Part shown: piece after piece, positions 45,178-54,575 of the stretch
How the letters are laid out: the number at the start of each line of letters is the position of its first letter
How positions within the stretch are numbered: the first letter of the stretch is position 1
Assembly (NCBI GenBank): GCA_964498065.1
Contig: CAZCFZ010000005.1
Span: 31,719 to 95,718, forward strand
Length of the DNA stretch: 64,000 bases
Direction of reading: 5' to 3'
DNA from: FEN-1297 sp964498065
GTDB lineage: Bacteria; Bacteroidota; Ignavibacteria; Ignavibacteriales; Ignavibacteriaceae
The notes under the pieces: model-generated
The model's database searches: none
What the model was told of the DNA's origin: nothing
What the model saw: only the letters and a program-made list of their open reading frames with translations
Program-made: the position numbers and the translations under genes

Positions 45178-48100
45178 ATGGGATTATTTAATTCTAAAGA
45201 AATTGAACAGCTTCGCCTTGAAAATGAAGAATTGAAAAATAAATTTCACTTCATGTACGAGAAAGAAGAAAATGCCAAGAAATTAGAGGAAGTATTAAAG
45301 CGTTTAAGGTATGATGTTGTTCAGTTAAATGAAAAAAAGGAAAATATTTTAAATGAAATAGAGACTATCCAAGGTGAAGAAAAGGACAAAAAGAAAGAGA
45401 TTGAAGATCTGGATAAAAAGATATTTAATCTTAAAGAAATGAAAGATGATTTACAGAATACCGTTCTTTCCTATTCAAATCAAATAGATTATATAGATTC
45501 CCAACTCCAGGGGAAATCCGAAAAAGACGAAAGTCCCGAAGCAGCCGCAGAAACCTCTTCGGAAGAAATTTCAGAATTAAACGATAAAAAAGAACAGCTT
45601 CAAGAACTGATCAACGCATTGAATCAAAAAATATCCGATTTATCCGAAGAAGAAAATGCTTTAATAGACAGGGTAAAATATAAAAGAAATGAGATAGAAG
45701 ATATTGAAGGAAACGGATTAAAGTTATTAGAGAAACAAGAGAAAATTGCTAAAGAATTAGAAGATAACGTAGACAAAATAACTTCATTGGAAGATGAAAA
45801 GAAAAAGCTTATTGAAGATATAGACGGCAAAAAGAAAGAAATATTTAACTTCAACCAAAAACTGCAATTACTTCAAAAAGAATGTTCCGATCTTGAGGAA
45901 AACGTTAACTCATTAAGCGAAAAGGAAAATCAATTAAAAATAAACGTTGAAAAGTTTACAGATCTTGAGAAAAACAAAGATGAATTGACTAAAGAACTGG
46001 ACACCTTAAATAATAAACTGGAAGAGAAAAACAAACAATTAGAAAATATTGAAAACGATTTCGTAAAGTACGAAGAAGAAAATAGACAAAAGAAGTCCGC
46101 AATCCTTGAAAATATATCCGATCTTCGCAATAAAGAATCGGATTTACAGAACAACATTAATAAATTAATAAATGAAGAAAATTCTAAAAGCGAATTACTG
46201 AAAGAAATAAATGATATCAATGAAGAATTGAAAGGGAAAAAACAACAGCTTGATGAAATCGAATTTAAATTTCTTCAATTTGAAGAAGAACAAAGCAAAA
46301 AAGAATCCGAAATAAATCTAAAATTATCATCACTTGAATTAAGAGAGGAAGAATTAAAAGACGGAATTGCGAAACTAGCCGAAGAAGAAAAGGCTAAACG
46401 TGAAGTGGTTAAAGAAATAGATGAAATTAATAATTCTTTAACCGAAAAACGAAAAGAATTAGAAACTGAAAGAAAAAACTTCCTTTTATATAAAGAAGAA
46501 AAGAATCGGCAAAAGTCCGCAATCGAAACAAATTTATCTGCTCTTGCCGGAAAGGAGAAGGAACTTAACAGCAAGATAGCAGAACTGCTTAAGGAAGAAG
46601 AATTAAAAAGCAAATTTGTAAAAGAATTGGAAAATATTAATCAAAAGTTGGCAGAGAAGACACGTCAGCTTGAAGATGCTCAACAAAACCTTTTAAAATT
46701 TGAAGAGGAGAAAAACCTTAAAAAATCCGTCTTGGAATCAAACTTATCTTCCTTACGGGAAAAAGAAGCGGAATTAAGAGACACAATAACCAAACTTACC
46801 GAAGAGTTTAAAAACAAAAACAATTTGGTTAATGAGCTGAATGAAGTCAGCAAGGAACTCGAAGAGAAAAAACAGCAATTAAATATTGTTAAGGATGAAT
46901 TCTTAAAATTCGAAGAAGAAATGGCGTCAAAAAAGACAACTCTGGAAGAAAGCGTATCTTCTTTACACAATGAAGAAAACAATCTTAAAATCAATATTGA
47001 AAAACTTACTCAGGAGGAAAATTCCAAAAACGAATTAGTTAAGGAACTCGATAAAATTAATGCAGAGCTTAATTCCAAAGAACAGCAGTTGGAAAAAGTT
47101 ACACAAGATTTATTGAATTATGAAAAGGAAAAAGAACTTAAGAAATCCGAACTGGATTCACAGTTAACAGCGCTTCGTGAGCAGGAAAACAAATTAAGAA
47201 TCAGCATAGAAAAACTTGCTAACGAGGAATCAGTTAAAAGTGATTTGGTGAAAAACCTGGAAAGCCTGAATATTAACATTGATGAGAAAAAGAAAAGTCT
47301 GGAAGAATTACAGAAAAGCTTTTTGAGTTATGAAGAAGAGGCTAACTCGAAGAAGCTTGAACTTGAAACAAATTTGAATCAGCTTTCCGAAAAGGAAAAT
47401 GAATTAAAGTCCAATATTGATAAGCTTTCCGAAGAAGAAAAAAATAAAAGTGAGCTGGTAAAGGAACTCGACCAAATCAACCTTCAGCTTGAAAAGAAAA
47501 AACAAAGCCTTAAGGCAATAGAACAAGACCTGCTTAAATTTGAGGAAGAAACCGGTCTGCAGAAAACCGCTATAGAATCAAGTTTGACGGCACTGGTAGA
47601 GAAAGAAAACGAACTTAAAGCAACGGTCGAAAAACTTACGGAAGAAGTAAAAGTAAAAAACGATTACGTAAAAGAACTGGAAGATATAAACCGGGAGATT
47701 GAAGACAAAAAAATTCAGCTTGATGAAATAGAAAAGAATTTTATTAAAGTTTCCGAAGAAACAAAGTTTAAGGGAAAAGAGCTTTATGCAATAGTAGAGA
47801 CTTTAACCATCAAATCCAATCGGCTTTCCAAATTAAATTTGGATATACTTGAATTGGAAAAAAAATCCGATGAAATAAAAGAAGAATTAAAGAATTATGA
47901 GAATTTAAGAGAAGAACTTTCACAAAAAATCAACGAAGAAAACAAATCATATGAAACAATTAATGAGCAGCACTCAAAACTTTCCGAATTAGTTCCTCTG
48001 TTGGAAAAAAGGAAAACGGAAATTGAACAAAGCAATGAGGAACTTGAAAATAGATTCGCCGAAATGTTTCAGCGATATAATCGCGAATTAAATGAAATAA

Positions 48101-48825
48101 ACAAAAAAAGAAATGTGCTGGAGCAGATCATAATAAAAAAAGAAAAAGATTTGGAAGAAAGAGATCAGATGCTGTTTGAAAAGATAGCAGCGCTGGAAGA
48201 AAGTGAAAGGGTCTTAAATGAAAGGCAAACCGAAATTGAATCATTCGAAAACATGATTAAGACTTTAAGCGGGCAGAAAGAAGAACTTCAAAATCAATTA
48301 ATGAGGATGGATGAAGAAACAGCAGAAAAGAAAAATTATAATAATGATCTAGTACTTGAAACCGAACTGATGGCAAAGAAAAGGATTAGCCTTGAAAAAG
48401 GACTTCAGGAATTATTGTCCGTTATGAACGATAATATTGATAAATCAGAAGCTAGAAAAATAAGGCTTGAAGATGAGATGAGAGCGTATGATGAAAAACT
48501 TCAATCATACCAGGATAAAATAAATGATTCAATGAAAGAACTGAGCGACCTTCAAGTTTCAATCGGTTCTTTAAAACTCGAAGAGGAAGAACAAAAAAGC
48601 AATATTTCCAGATTGAATGTAATGAAAAAGAAACTGCAGGAAGACATCTTAAAGCAGCAGACAACATTGCAAAAATTCCAGAAAATAAGAGAAAAATTAA
48701 AAATAGAACAAGTAATTGCTAAGAATAAGAAGGTTGGCGGTCCGTATATGGGTGAATCTGACAAGAATAAACCGCCGAACAGTAAAAACGGTGAAATAAA
48801 AAACACTCAAATTTTCAAACTATAA
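45178..48825 (+). CDS. Long coiled-coil protein with eight 70-residue repeats
   Basis: 1215 residues, almost entirely heptad coiled coil, with very high E, K, L and N content. No signal peptide, P-loop or ATPase head, so it is not SMC or myosin. From residue 269 to 828 there are eight consecutive units of exactly 70 residues (ten heptads), each opening with a version of ELVKELDxIN, then a charged heptad, a KFEEE or YEEE segment, and ending KLxEEExxK. A ninth partial unit follows. The C-terminal 350 residues are coiled coil without the register repeats, and the last 30 (GGPYMGESDKNKPPNS) are probably unstructured. The ATG at 45178 (MGLFNSKEIEQ) follows TGGAGTTAAGTTAG. Likely a long intracellular scaffold or spacer; partner unknown. 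Confidence 0.88.
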   Translation: MGLFNSKEIEQLRLENEELKNKFHFMYEKEENAKKLEEVLKRLRYDVVQLNEKKENILNEIETIQGEEKDKKKEIEDLDKKIFNLKEMKDDLQNTVLSYSNQIDYIDSQLQGKSEKDESPEAAAETSSEEISELNDKKEQLQELINALNQKISDLSEEENALIDRVKYKRNEIEDIEGNGLKLLEKQEKIAKELEDNVDKITSLEDEKKKLIEDIDGKKKEIFNFNQKLQLLQKECSDLEENVNSLSEKENQLKINVEKFTDLEKNKDELTKELDTLNNKLEEKNKQLENIENDFVKYEEENRQKKSAILENISDLRNKESDLQNNINKLINEENSKSELLKEINDINEELKGKKQQLDEIEFKFLQFEEEQSKKESEINLKLSSLELREEELKDGIAKLAEEEKAKREVVKEIDEINNSLTEKRKELETERKNFLLYKEEKNRQKSAIETNLSALAGKEKELNSKIAELLKEEELKSKFVKELENINQKLAEKTRQLEDAQQNLLKFEEEKNLKKSVLESNLSSLREKEAELRDTITKLTEEFKNKNNLVNELNEVSKELEEKKQQLNIVKDEFLKFEEEMASKKTTLEESVSSLHNEENNLKINIEKLTQEENSKNELVKELDKINAELNSKEQQLEKVTQDLLNYEKEKELKKSELDSQLTALREQENKLRISIEKLANEESVKSDLVKNLESLNINIDEKKKSLEELQKSFLSYEEEANSKKLELETNLNQLSEKENELKSNIDKLSEEEKNKSELVKELDQINLQLEKKKQSLKAIEQDLLKFEEETGLQKTAIESSLTALVEKENELKATVEKLTEEVKVKNDYVKELEDINREIEDKKIQLDEIEKNFIKVSEETKFKGKELYAIVETLTIKSNRLSKLNLDILELEKKSDEIKEELKNYENLREELSQKINEENKSYETINEQHSKLSELVPLLEKRKTEIEQSNEELENRFAEMFQRYNRELNEINKKRNVLEQIIIKKEKDLEERDQMLFEKIAALEESERVLNERQTEIESFENMIKTLSGQKEELQNQLMRMDEETAEKKNYNNDLVLETELMAKKRISLEKGLQELLSVMNDNIDKSEARKIRLEDEMRAYDEKLQSYQDKINDSMKELSDLQVSIGSLKLEEEEQKSNISRLNVMKKKLQEDILKQQTTLQKFQKIREKLKIEQVIAKNKKVGGPYMGESDKNKPPNSKNGEIKNTQIFKL
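45982..47661 (+). repeat. Eight in-frame 210-bp protein-repeat units
   Basis: Eight units of 210 bases span 45982-47661 exactly (8 x 210 = 1680), with no insertion or deletion. DNA identity between units is low but the heptad pattern and the ELVKELD start recur. Confidence 0.9.
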
Positions 48826-48920
48826 GTTTTCAATTTTATTTTTATAAAGCTTATTTGCTTAAAATTTTATTTTGCATACTTTATTGCTCGCCTAAAATAA
48901 TTCATTAAAAGGAATAGTTA

Positions 48921-50324
48921 ATGCAGAAAATTTTTAACCGGCGTAAAAAATATTATATCAAATCATTTAATACGATTTTAGCAATTTCGCTCTTTATAAT
49001 TGGTTTAACGGTAAATTTATTTTCGCAGCCCGAAAAATCATTTGTTAAACATCCTTCATGGAGCTATAATAAAACCATCTATGAGGTCAACCTAAGACAA
49101 TATTCGCAAAGCGGCACTTTTAAGGGCTTTGAGAAACGGTTGCCCGAATTGAAAAAAATGGGCGTCGGCATTTTGTGGTTTATGCCTATCAATCCAATTG
49201 GTATAAAAAACAGAAAAGGTAAATTAGGAAGCTATTATTCAGTCCAAAATTATATGGCGGTCGATTCATCCTACGGTACAATTGCCGAATTTAAAAAGCT
49301 TGTTGAAAAAATTCATTCAATGGGAATGTATGTTATACTTGATTGGGTTGCAGATCATACTTCCTGGGATAATGTATGGACCAAAGAACATCCGGATTTT
49401 TATAGAAAAGATTCACTGGGAAATTTTGTCCCGCCGGTAAAAGACTGGACCGATGTAATAGCGCTTAATTATAAAAATAAAGAGCTGTGGAAATACATGA
49501 TTAATGCAATGAAATTTTGGATTAAAGAATGTGACATTGACGGCTTTAGATGCGATGTTGCGGATATGGTTCCCACTCCGTTTTGGGATGAAGCAAGAGC
49601 AAAGCTTGATAAGATAAAACCTATATTTATGCTTGCTGAAGCAGAAAAACCTGAACTGCAGGTAAAAGCCTTTGACATGACATATTCATGGAAATTCTAT
49701 TCATTAATGAATGATATTGCTAAGGGGAAAAAGAATGCTGAAGATATTATTAAATACTTCAGATGGGATGATTCAACTTTTCCACGAAATGATTTTAGAA
49801 TGCGGTTTACTACAAATCATGATGAAAATAGCTGGAATGGAACTGTGTTTGAAAGACTGGGAAAGGCTGCCCCGGCTTTCGCTGCACTAACCTTCGCTGT
49901 TAAAGGAATGCCTTTAATTTACAGCGGGCAGGAAGCAGGATTAAATAAAAGACTAAAGTTTTTTGAAAAAGATCCTATAGATTGGAAACACTCGAAATTT
50001 AGAAAGCTTTACACAAAGCTTGTTCATCTAAAATCAACTAATAAAGCTTTATGGTGCGGCAGTGAAGGCGGAAAAATGGTTATGATTCCATCTTCAGATG
50101 AAAAGAACGTATATTCATTCATAAGAGAAAAAGACAGCGATAAAGTTTTTGTAGTTTTTAACTTATCGGTAAAACCTGTTGATGTTAAATTAAATTCGGA
50201 TTTAATTAAGGGAAATTATCTTGATTTATTCGAAAACAAAAAAATTTCCTTAATGAGTTCGGAAAGTTTAAATCTGAAACCATGGGGCTTTAAATTTTTT
50301 GTAAAAAATAAACACTCTTATTAA
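48921..50324 (+). CDS. Secreted GH13 alpha-amylase-family enzyme
   Basis: 467 residues with a signal/membrane segment (about 18-40). The GH13 catalytic sites are all present: region I VILDWVADHTSWDN near 138-151, region II DGFRCDVADMVP with the nucleophile aspartate near 213, region III MLAEAEKPEL with the acid/base glutamate near 239, and region IV TTNHDENSW near 300 with the transition-state aspartate. A small C-terminal beta domain follows (FNLSVKPVDVKLNSDL). Alpha-amylase, or a trehalose- or maltooligosaccharide-type activity, cannot be separated. It precedes an osmoprotectant transporter by 32 bases on the same strand, so the two may be co-regulated. Confidence 0.9.
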   Translation: MQKIFNRRKKYYIKSFNTILAISLFIIGLTVNLFSQPEKSFVKHPSWSYNKTIYEVNLRQYSQSGTFKGFEKRLPELKKMGVGILWFMPINPIGIKNRKGKLGSYYSVQNYMAVDSSYGTIAEFKKLVEKIHSMGMYVILDWVADHTSWDNVWTKEHPDFYRKDSLGNFVPPVKDWTDVIALNYKNKELWKYMINAMKFWIKECDIDGFRCDVADMVPTPFWDEARAKLDKIKPIFMLAEAEKPELQVKAFDMTYSWKFYSLMNDIAKGKKNAEDIIKYFRWDDSTFPRNDFRMRFTTNHDENSWNGTVFERLGKAAPAFAALTFAVKGMPLIYSGQEAGLNKRLKFFEKDPIDWKHSKFRKLYTKLVHLKSTNKALWCGSEGGKMVMIPSSDEKNVYSFIREKDSDKVFVVFNLSVKPVDVKLNSDLIKGNYLDLFENKKISLMSSESLNLKPWGFKFFVKNKHSY

Positions 50325-50356
50325 CTGCTGATTTAGAAATAAAACTGCAGATTATT

Positions 50357-51094
50357 ATGTCCATTCAGCTTAAAAATATTTCAAAGCGTTTCGGCTCTCT
50401 GCCTGCTCTGCAGAATTTTAGTTTCTCATTCCCATTAGGTAAAACAACCGTATTAATCGGCCCGAGCGGCTGCGGAAAATCAACTCTCATTAGAATAATA
50501 ACCGGATTAATAAAAACCGATGAGGGGGAGCTTCTTATAAATGAAGAAATACTCACTTCATCAAATTTATATTCTGTTCGAAGAAAACTCGGATATGTAA
50601 TTCAAGACGGGGGATTATTTCCTCACTTAACAGCAAAAGCCAATGTAACTTTGTTAGCTGAATATCTGGATTTGGATAAAACTAAAATTGAAAATAGAGT
50701 TGAAGAGTTATGTGCACTGACTAAATTTCCGAAAGACGGATTAAATAGATTCCCAGGCGAACTTTCGGGCGGACAAAAACAGAGAGTCAGCCTTATGCGG
50801 GCATTGATGCTTGATCCTGAAATTCTTTTGCTTGATGAACCGCTCGGTGCATTAGATCCGCTTATTAGATTCGAACTGCAAACAGATTTAAAAGAAATCT
50901 TCGTTAATTTAAATAAAACCGTTGTGCTTGTTACTCATGACATAAATGAAGCTGCTTTCTTCGGTGATATTATTGTGCTTATGAAAACCGGTAAAATAAT
51001 CCAGACAGGTACGGTACATGATTTTGTAAATACGCCTAAAGAACCGTTTGTTACTAAATTTATTACTGCCCAGCGCAGCTTCATTAATAAATAA
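50357..51094 (+). CDS. Osmoprotectant (glycine betaine/choline-type) ABC transporter ATPase
   Basis: 245 residues with Walker A GPSGCGKSTLIR near 36-47, signature LSGGQKQRVSLMRAL near 135-149, Walker B LLLDEPLGALDP and the H-loop LVTHDINEAAFFGD. It resembles the ProV/OpuCA group but lacks the two C-terminal CBS domains that many members have. The next gene, 11 bases later, is its fused permease-binding partner. Together they would import a compatible solute such as betaine or choline. Confidence 0.9.
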   Translation: MSIQLKNISKRFGSLPALQNFSFSFPLGKTTVLIGPSGCGKSTLIRIITGLIKTDEGELLINEEILTSSNLYSVRRKLGYVIQDGGLFPHLTAKANVTLLAEYLDLDKTKIENRVEELCALTKFPKDGLNRFPGELSGGQKQRVSLMRALMLDPEILLLDEPLGALDPLIRFELQTDLKEIFVNLNKTVVLVTHDINEAAFFGDIIVLMKTGKIIQTGTVHDFVNTPKEPFVTKFITAQRSFINK

Positions 51095-51105
51095 AAGGAT
51101 AGAAT

Positions 51106-52599
51106 TTGAAAAAATTTTTTCCGTTTATACTAATATTTTTCATCATAGTAAAAACTAATGTACCTGCCCAGGAAAAGAAAAACACAATTAAAGTCGGTTC
51201 TAAAAAATTTACCGAGTCTGTTATTCTGGGAGAAATAATAACTCAATTAGGAAGAATTAAAAATCCGGAGATAATTCACCTTAGAGAAATCGGCGGAACG
51301 CGTGTCTTATGGAATGCACTATTAAAAGGAGATATAGATATTTACCCGGAATACACAGGAACAATTAAAGAAGAAATTTTTGCCGGTAAAAAGCTTTCCG
51401 ATAGTGCAATGATTGATTCCTTAACGAAACTGCATATAAGTGTCAGCAAGTCTCTGGGATTTAATGATACTTATGCCCTGGGAATGAAAGAAAGCTTAGC
51501 AGAAAAATTAAATATTAAAACTATTTCAGATTTACATAATCATCCGAATTTAAAATTCGGATTCAGCAATGAATTTATGGATAGAAAAGACGGATGGCCT
51601 GGTCTGCAGGCTGCGTATAATTTACCGCAAAAAAATGTTAGAGGCTTGGATCATGATCTTGCTTACAGGGGACTTGAAGACGGTTCAATCGATGTAGTTG
51701 ATTTATATTCAACCGATGCAGAAATTAAATATTACCATTTAAAAGTTTTAAAAGATAACCTCCATTACTTTCCGGAATACAAAGCTGTTTTACTTTATAA
51801 AACATCACTTAAAAATACAAATCCATCAGCCTTGAAATCTATTCTAAGACTTGAGGGAAGCATTTCTGATTCAGAAATGATTGAAATGAATGCAAAAGCC
51901 AAATTAGATAAAATTCCAGAACAGGTAATTGCAGCAAATTTTATCAAACAAAAATTTTCAATTACAACCGAATATAAAAAGAATACTATCTGGAGCCGGC
52001 TTCTATATAATACAAAGCAGCATCTTTTCATGGTTCTTATCTCTTTGTTTGGTGCAATCATAATTTCAATTCCGCTCGGAATTATTGCACATAGAAATAA
52101 AAAAACGGGAAAAATTATTTTAAGCATAGTAGGAATTATTCAAACCATTCCGTCTTTAGCGCTGCTGGTTTTTATGATTCCACTGCTTGGTATAGGTTCC
52201 TGGCCGGCAATTGTTGCATTATTTCTATACAGTCTGCTTCCGATCGTTAGGAATACATTTTCAGGTCTTGAAGATATACAGCTTAATATACGTGAGTCCG
52301 CCGAAGCAATCGGTTTGCCGCCGTTTGCCAGGTTAAGATTAGTTGAACTGCCCTTAGCATCAAGATCTATCCTCTCTGGAATTAAAACTTCGGCAGTAAT
52401 AAATGTGGGAACCGCAACGCTTGGAGCTTTAATCGGTGCCGGCGGATACGGTCAGCCAATCCTAACGGGAATCAGACTTGATGATGTTTCGCTAATACTT
52501 CAAGGAGCTGTTCCTGCGGCTTTGCTGGCATTATTCGTCCAGTGGTTTTTCGATTTGCTTGAACTGGTAATTGTACCAAAGGGATTAAGACTCAAATAA
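51106..52599 (+). CDS. Fused osmoprotectant-binding protein and permease
   Basis: 497 residues. The start is TTG at 51106 (TTGAAAAAATTTTTTCC) with GGATAGAA before it. A signal peptide (about 1-20) is followed by an OpuAC-type binding domain (about 24-280; IKVGSKKFTESVILGEIITQ, YPEYTGTIKEE). A permease domain comes next (about 300-497) with membrane helices and the coupling region YSLLPIVRNTFSGLEDIQLN. The order binding domain then permease is one of the known fused arrangements. The signal peptide could act as an extra membrane anchor so that the binding domain stays on the outside. With the upstream ATPase it makes a complete two-gene transporter. Confidence 0.9.
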   Translation: MKKFFPFILIFFIIVKTNVPAQEKKNTIKVGSKKFTESVILGEIITQLGRIKNPEIIHLREIGGTRVLWNALLKGDIDIYPEYTGTIKEEIFAGKKLSDSAMIDSLTKLHISVSKSLGFNDTYALGMKESLAEKLNIKTISDLHNHPNLKFGFSNEFMDRKDGWPGLQAAYNLPQKNVRGLDHDLAYRGLEDGSIDVVDLYSTDAEIKYYHLKVLKDNLHYFPEYKAVLLYKTSLKNTNPSALKSILRLEGSISDSEMIEMNAKAKLDKIPEQVIAANFIKQKFSITTEYKKNTIWSRLLYNTKQHLFMVLISLFGAIIISIPLGIIAHRNKKTGKIILSIVGIIQTIPSLALLVFMIPLLGIGSWPAIVALFLYSLLPIVRNTFSGLEDIQLNIRESAEAIGLPPFARLRLVELPLASRSILSGIKTSAVINVGTATLGALIGAGGYGQPILTGIRLDDVSLILQGAVPAALLALFVQWFFDLLELVIVPKGLRLK

Positions 52600-52695
52600 A
52601 AATTTATTTAATTAACTTCTCATTTTAATTAAACTAAGTAAATTCCCATCTAAGTTTTTGGTAACAACCTAATTTACTGAAATTATTAATGAATA

Positions 52696-52769
52696 ATTCG
52701 TCCCACGACTTCGCTCGGGATGACAATTTAAATTCATTTGTAATAGTGAGCAGAGTCGAACCATGACAT
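52696..52769. repeat. Intergenic repeat-like element
   Basis: ACGACTTCGCTCGGGATGACA and, 30 bases on, GAGCAGAGTCGAACCATGAC lie between two genes. They resemble a GC-rich interspersed sequence common in Bacteroidota/Ignavibacteria genomes. Recognition is from memory, and I see only this copy in the window. Confidence 0.35.
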
Positions 52770-52870
52770 AGTTAAACAAATTAGAACATTATTAAAATTC
52801 AAGCTTTTAAAGTCAAAATAATTTATTTTAAGTAAGTGAACTATGATCAGTTGAAAGCGGGAGGCTTAAA

Positions 52871-53599
52871 ATGAGATTTAAGTTATTTTGTTTTTATTTG
52901 GTTTTATCTTCATTATTATTTTCTAATCAAATTTTTCCTCAATCATTCGGATTAAATTTTACACTAGGATTTCCAATGAGTGAATTCAAAGAGAATGTAA
53001 AACGTACCGGATTCGGAGGAAGTTTGCAGTTTTTATTATGGAATCCTACACCCGTATTGCCTTATACATTCGGATTAAATTTAGGATACATTAATTACGG
53101 AAGTGAGTCCAGAATGGAACCATTCAGCTATACAATTCCCGATGTATCTGTTGACGTCAACAGAACCAATAATATTTTCAACTTCCATTTTTTAAGTCAG
53201 GTTATTTATCCCTACGGCAGCATACGGCCTTATGCGGAGTTTTTATTGGGAGGCTCATACATTTTTACAATGACACAAATAAACAGCAACGGCTCGGAAG
53301 AGGTTTCTTCATCAATAAATTTCGACGATTGGGCATGGAGTTATGGTGCGGGTGCAGGAATTTTAATAAAGCTGACATCCGATTCATTAAAAGTAGAAAA
53401 TCTCGGCGCTGTCTTCCTGGATTTTAAAGTCAGATATTTATACGGAACCGAAGCGCGATACTTAAAAGAAGGCTCTGTTACTATAAGTAACGGACAAGCA
53501 TTTTATGATGTATCAAAATCAAAAACCGATTTATTAACAGCTCAGCTTGGTGTTATAATATATCTTGATTTTTCAAAAAAGGGAATTCCAATTGAATAA
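52871..53599 (+). CDS. Outer-membrane beta-barrel protein, OmpA/porin-like
   Basis: 242 residues with a signal peptide (about 1-23, ending NQIFPQ). Strands alternate in the usual way for a small barrel (FGLNFTLGFPMSEFKEN, FGLNLGYINYGSE, YGAGAGILIKL, VFLDFKVRYLYG, TAQLGVIIYLDF). The final residues IYLDFSKKG are compatible with insertion by BAM. Resembles the outer membrane protein beta-barrel (Pfam OMP_b-brl) group. Function unknown. It stands alone with a GGGAGG ribosome site before ATG 52871. Confidence 0.8.
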   Translation: MRFKLFCFYLVLSSLLFSNQIFPQSFGLNFTLGFPMSEFKENVKRTGFGGSLQFLLWNPTPVLPYTFGLNLGYINYGSESRMEPFSYTIPDVSVDVNRTNNIFNFHFLSQVIYPYGSIRPYAEFLLGGSYIFTMTQINSNGSEEVSSSINFDDWAWSYGAGAGILIKLTSDSLKVENLGAVFLDFKVRYLYGTEARYLKEGSVTISNGQAFYDVSKSKTDLLTAQLGVIIYLDFSKKGIPIE

Positions 53600-53600
53600 A

Positions 53601-54554
53601 TTAAGATGGCAGAGGACTTTCGTTCAATCCCTGTTCATCGGTCGCTGTCTCCGGTAGAACTTCTTCTTTTACTTTACTCATCTTGACAGCAGGAAACAAT
53701 CCGTATAAAGAAATTTCACTTCCTAAAAACCAGATTTTTATCCACGTCCTTGTCCAGATAAGTATTTGCTGAATTAAGAACAAAATAAATATTGTTAAGC
53801 CGGAAACCATCCCTATTGCATTATCCAGGAAAAAATAAATTAAGAAAAATATAATCGGGGCTATCAAAATTAACAAGTATAACAAATATGTGCTGAATAA
53901 ATGCCTTAATACAAATTTAACCGACATCCAGATAGACATAAGAGATTTGCGAGAATCATAATTAAAGAGAATAATTTTGGCATAATCGCCGACAATTAAC
54001 AAAAAGATAAAAAAGAATAAGTAAATAATTATTCCGATTAAAACTATATAAACCAAAACGGCTTCATTCTGAACAGCAGCTGAAGCCATTGTAACTATTG
54101 CGGCTAGCGGGAAAAACACTACCAATGCAAAAATTAATTGAAGTATAATCAGATAAATCGCAAGTCTTAAGAACCTAAAGAAAAAGACGGAACAATTTTC
54201 AAAGAATAATCTTGCCGAAAATTTTTTGTTTTCTGCATTTAGTATTTTAAGAACACCGCCTGCAAAGAAAACCGTAAATATTAGATAAAGGACTCCAAAC
54301 CATAAAGCCGCCGATATAAAAGGGCTAATCGCATGACCGGCAGTTCTAAGAAAATCCGTGTAAGTTGTGTAATCAAATCCTTTAATCATGGAATTAATTT
54401 CCATGGAATTGCCCGCAATTTTGTTTATTGTGGCATGGAAAGGAATTGCAAGCATCAAAGCAAAAAGAAATGTGATTGCATAAATTAATGTTGCCATTTT
54501 TTTTGATTTTGCCGCCCAAATAAGTCCGGTTTTATAAGCTGTAAATATTTTCAT
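53601..54554 (-). CDS. Uncharacterised inner-membrane protein
   Basis: 317 residues with about seven membrane helices (roughly 18-38, 72-95, 100-120, 145-165, 175-195, 225-250, 255-275). It starts with KTGLIWAAKSKKMATLIYAI and ends with a hydrophilic tail containing EEVLPETATDEQGLNES. I do not recognise the family; the layout resembles DUF4013- or ABC-2-like polytopic proteins, but no catalytic motif is visible. It lies 21 bases after the M1 peptidase gene on the same strand and is probably its operon partner. Confidence 0.75.
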   Translation of the reverse strand: MKIFTAYKTGLIWAAKSKKMATLIYAITFLFALMLAIPFHATINKIAGNSMEINSMIKGFDYTTYTDFLRTAGHAISPFISAALWFGVLYLIFTVFFAGGVLKILNAENKKFSARLFFENCSVFFFRFLRLAIYLIILQLIFALVVFFPLAAIVTMASAAVQNEAVLVYIVLIGIIIYLFFFIFLLIVGDYAKIILFNYDSRKSLMSIWMSVKFVLRHLFSTYLLYLLILIAPIIFFLIYFFLDNAIGMVSGLTIFILFLIQQILIWTRTWIKIWFLGSEISLYGLFPAVKMSKVKEEVLPETATDEQGLNESPLPS

Positions 54555-54575
54555 GATTTTTTTATTAGATGTTTA

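Noticed and set aside
45624..46994. Several long open frames on the minus strand opposite the coiled-coil gene
   Set aside because: They are serine/phenylalanine-rich antisense translations of the GAA/AAA-rich gene; no start signals.
52741..52790. GAGTCGAACC resembles a tRNA T-arm
   Set aside because: No matching acceptor, D or anticodon stem around it.
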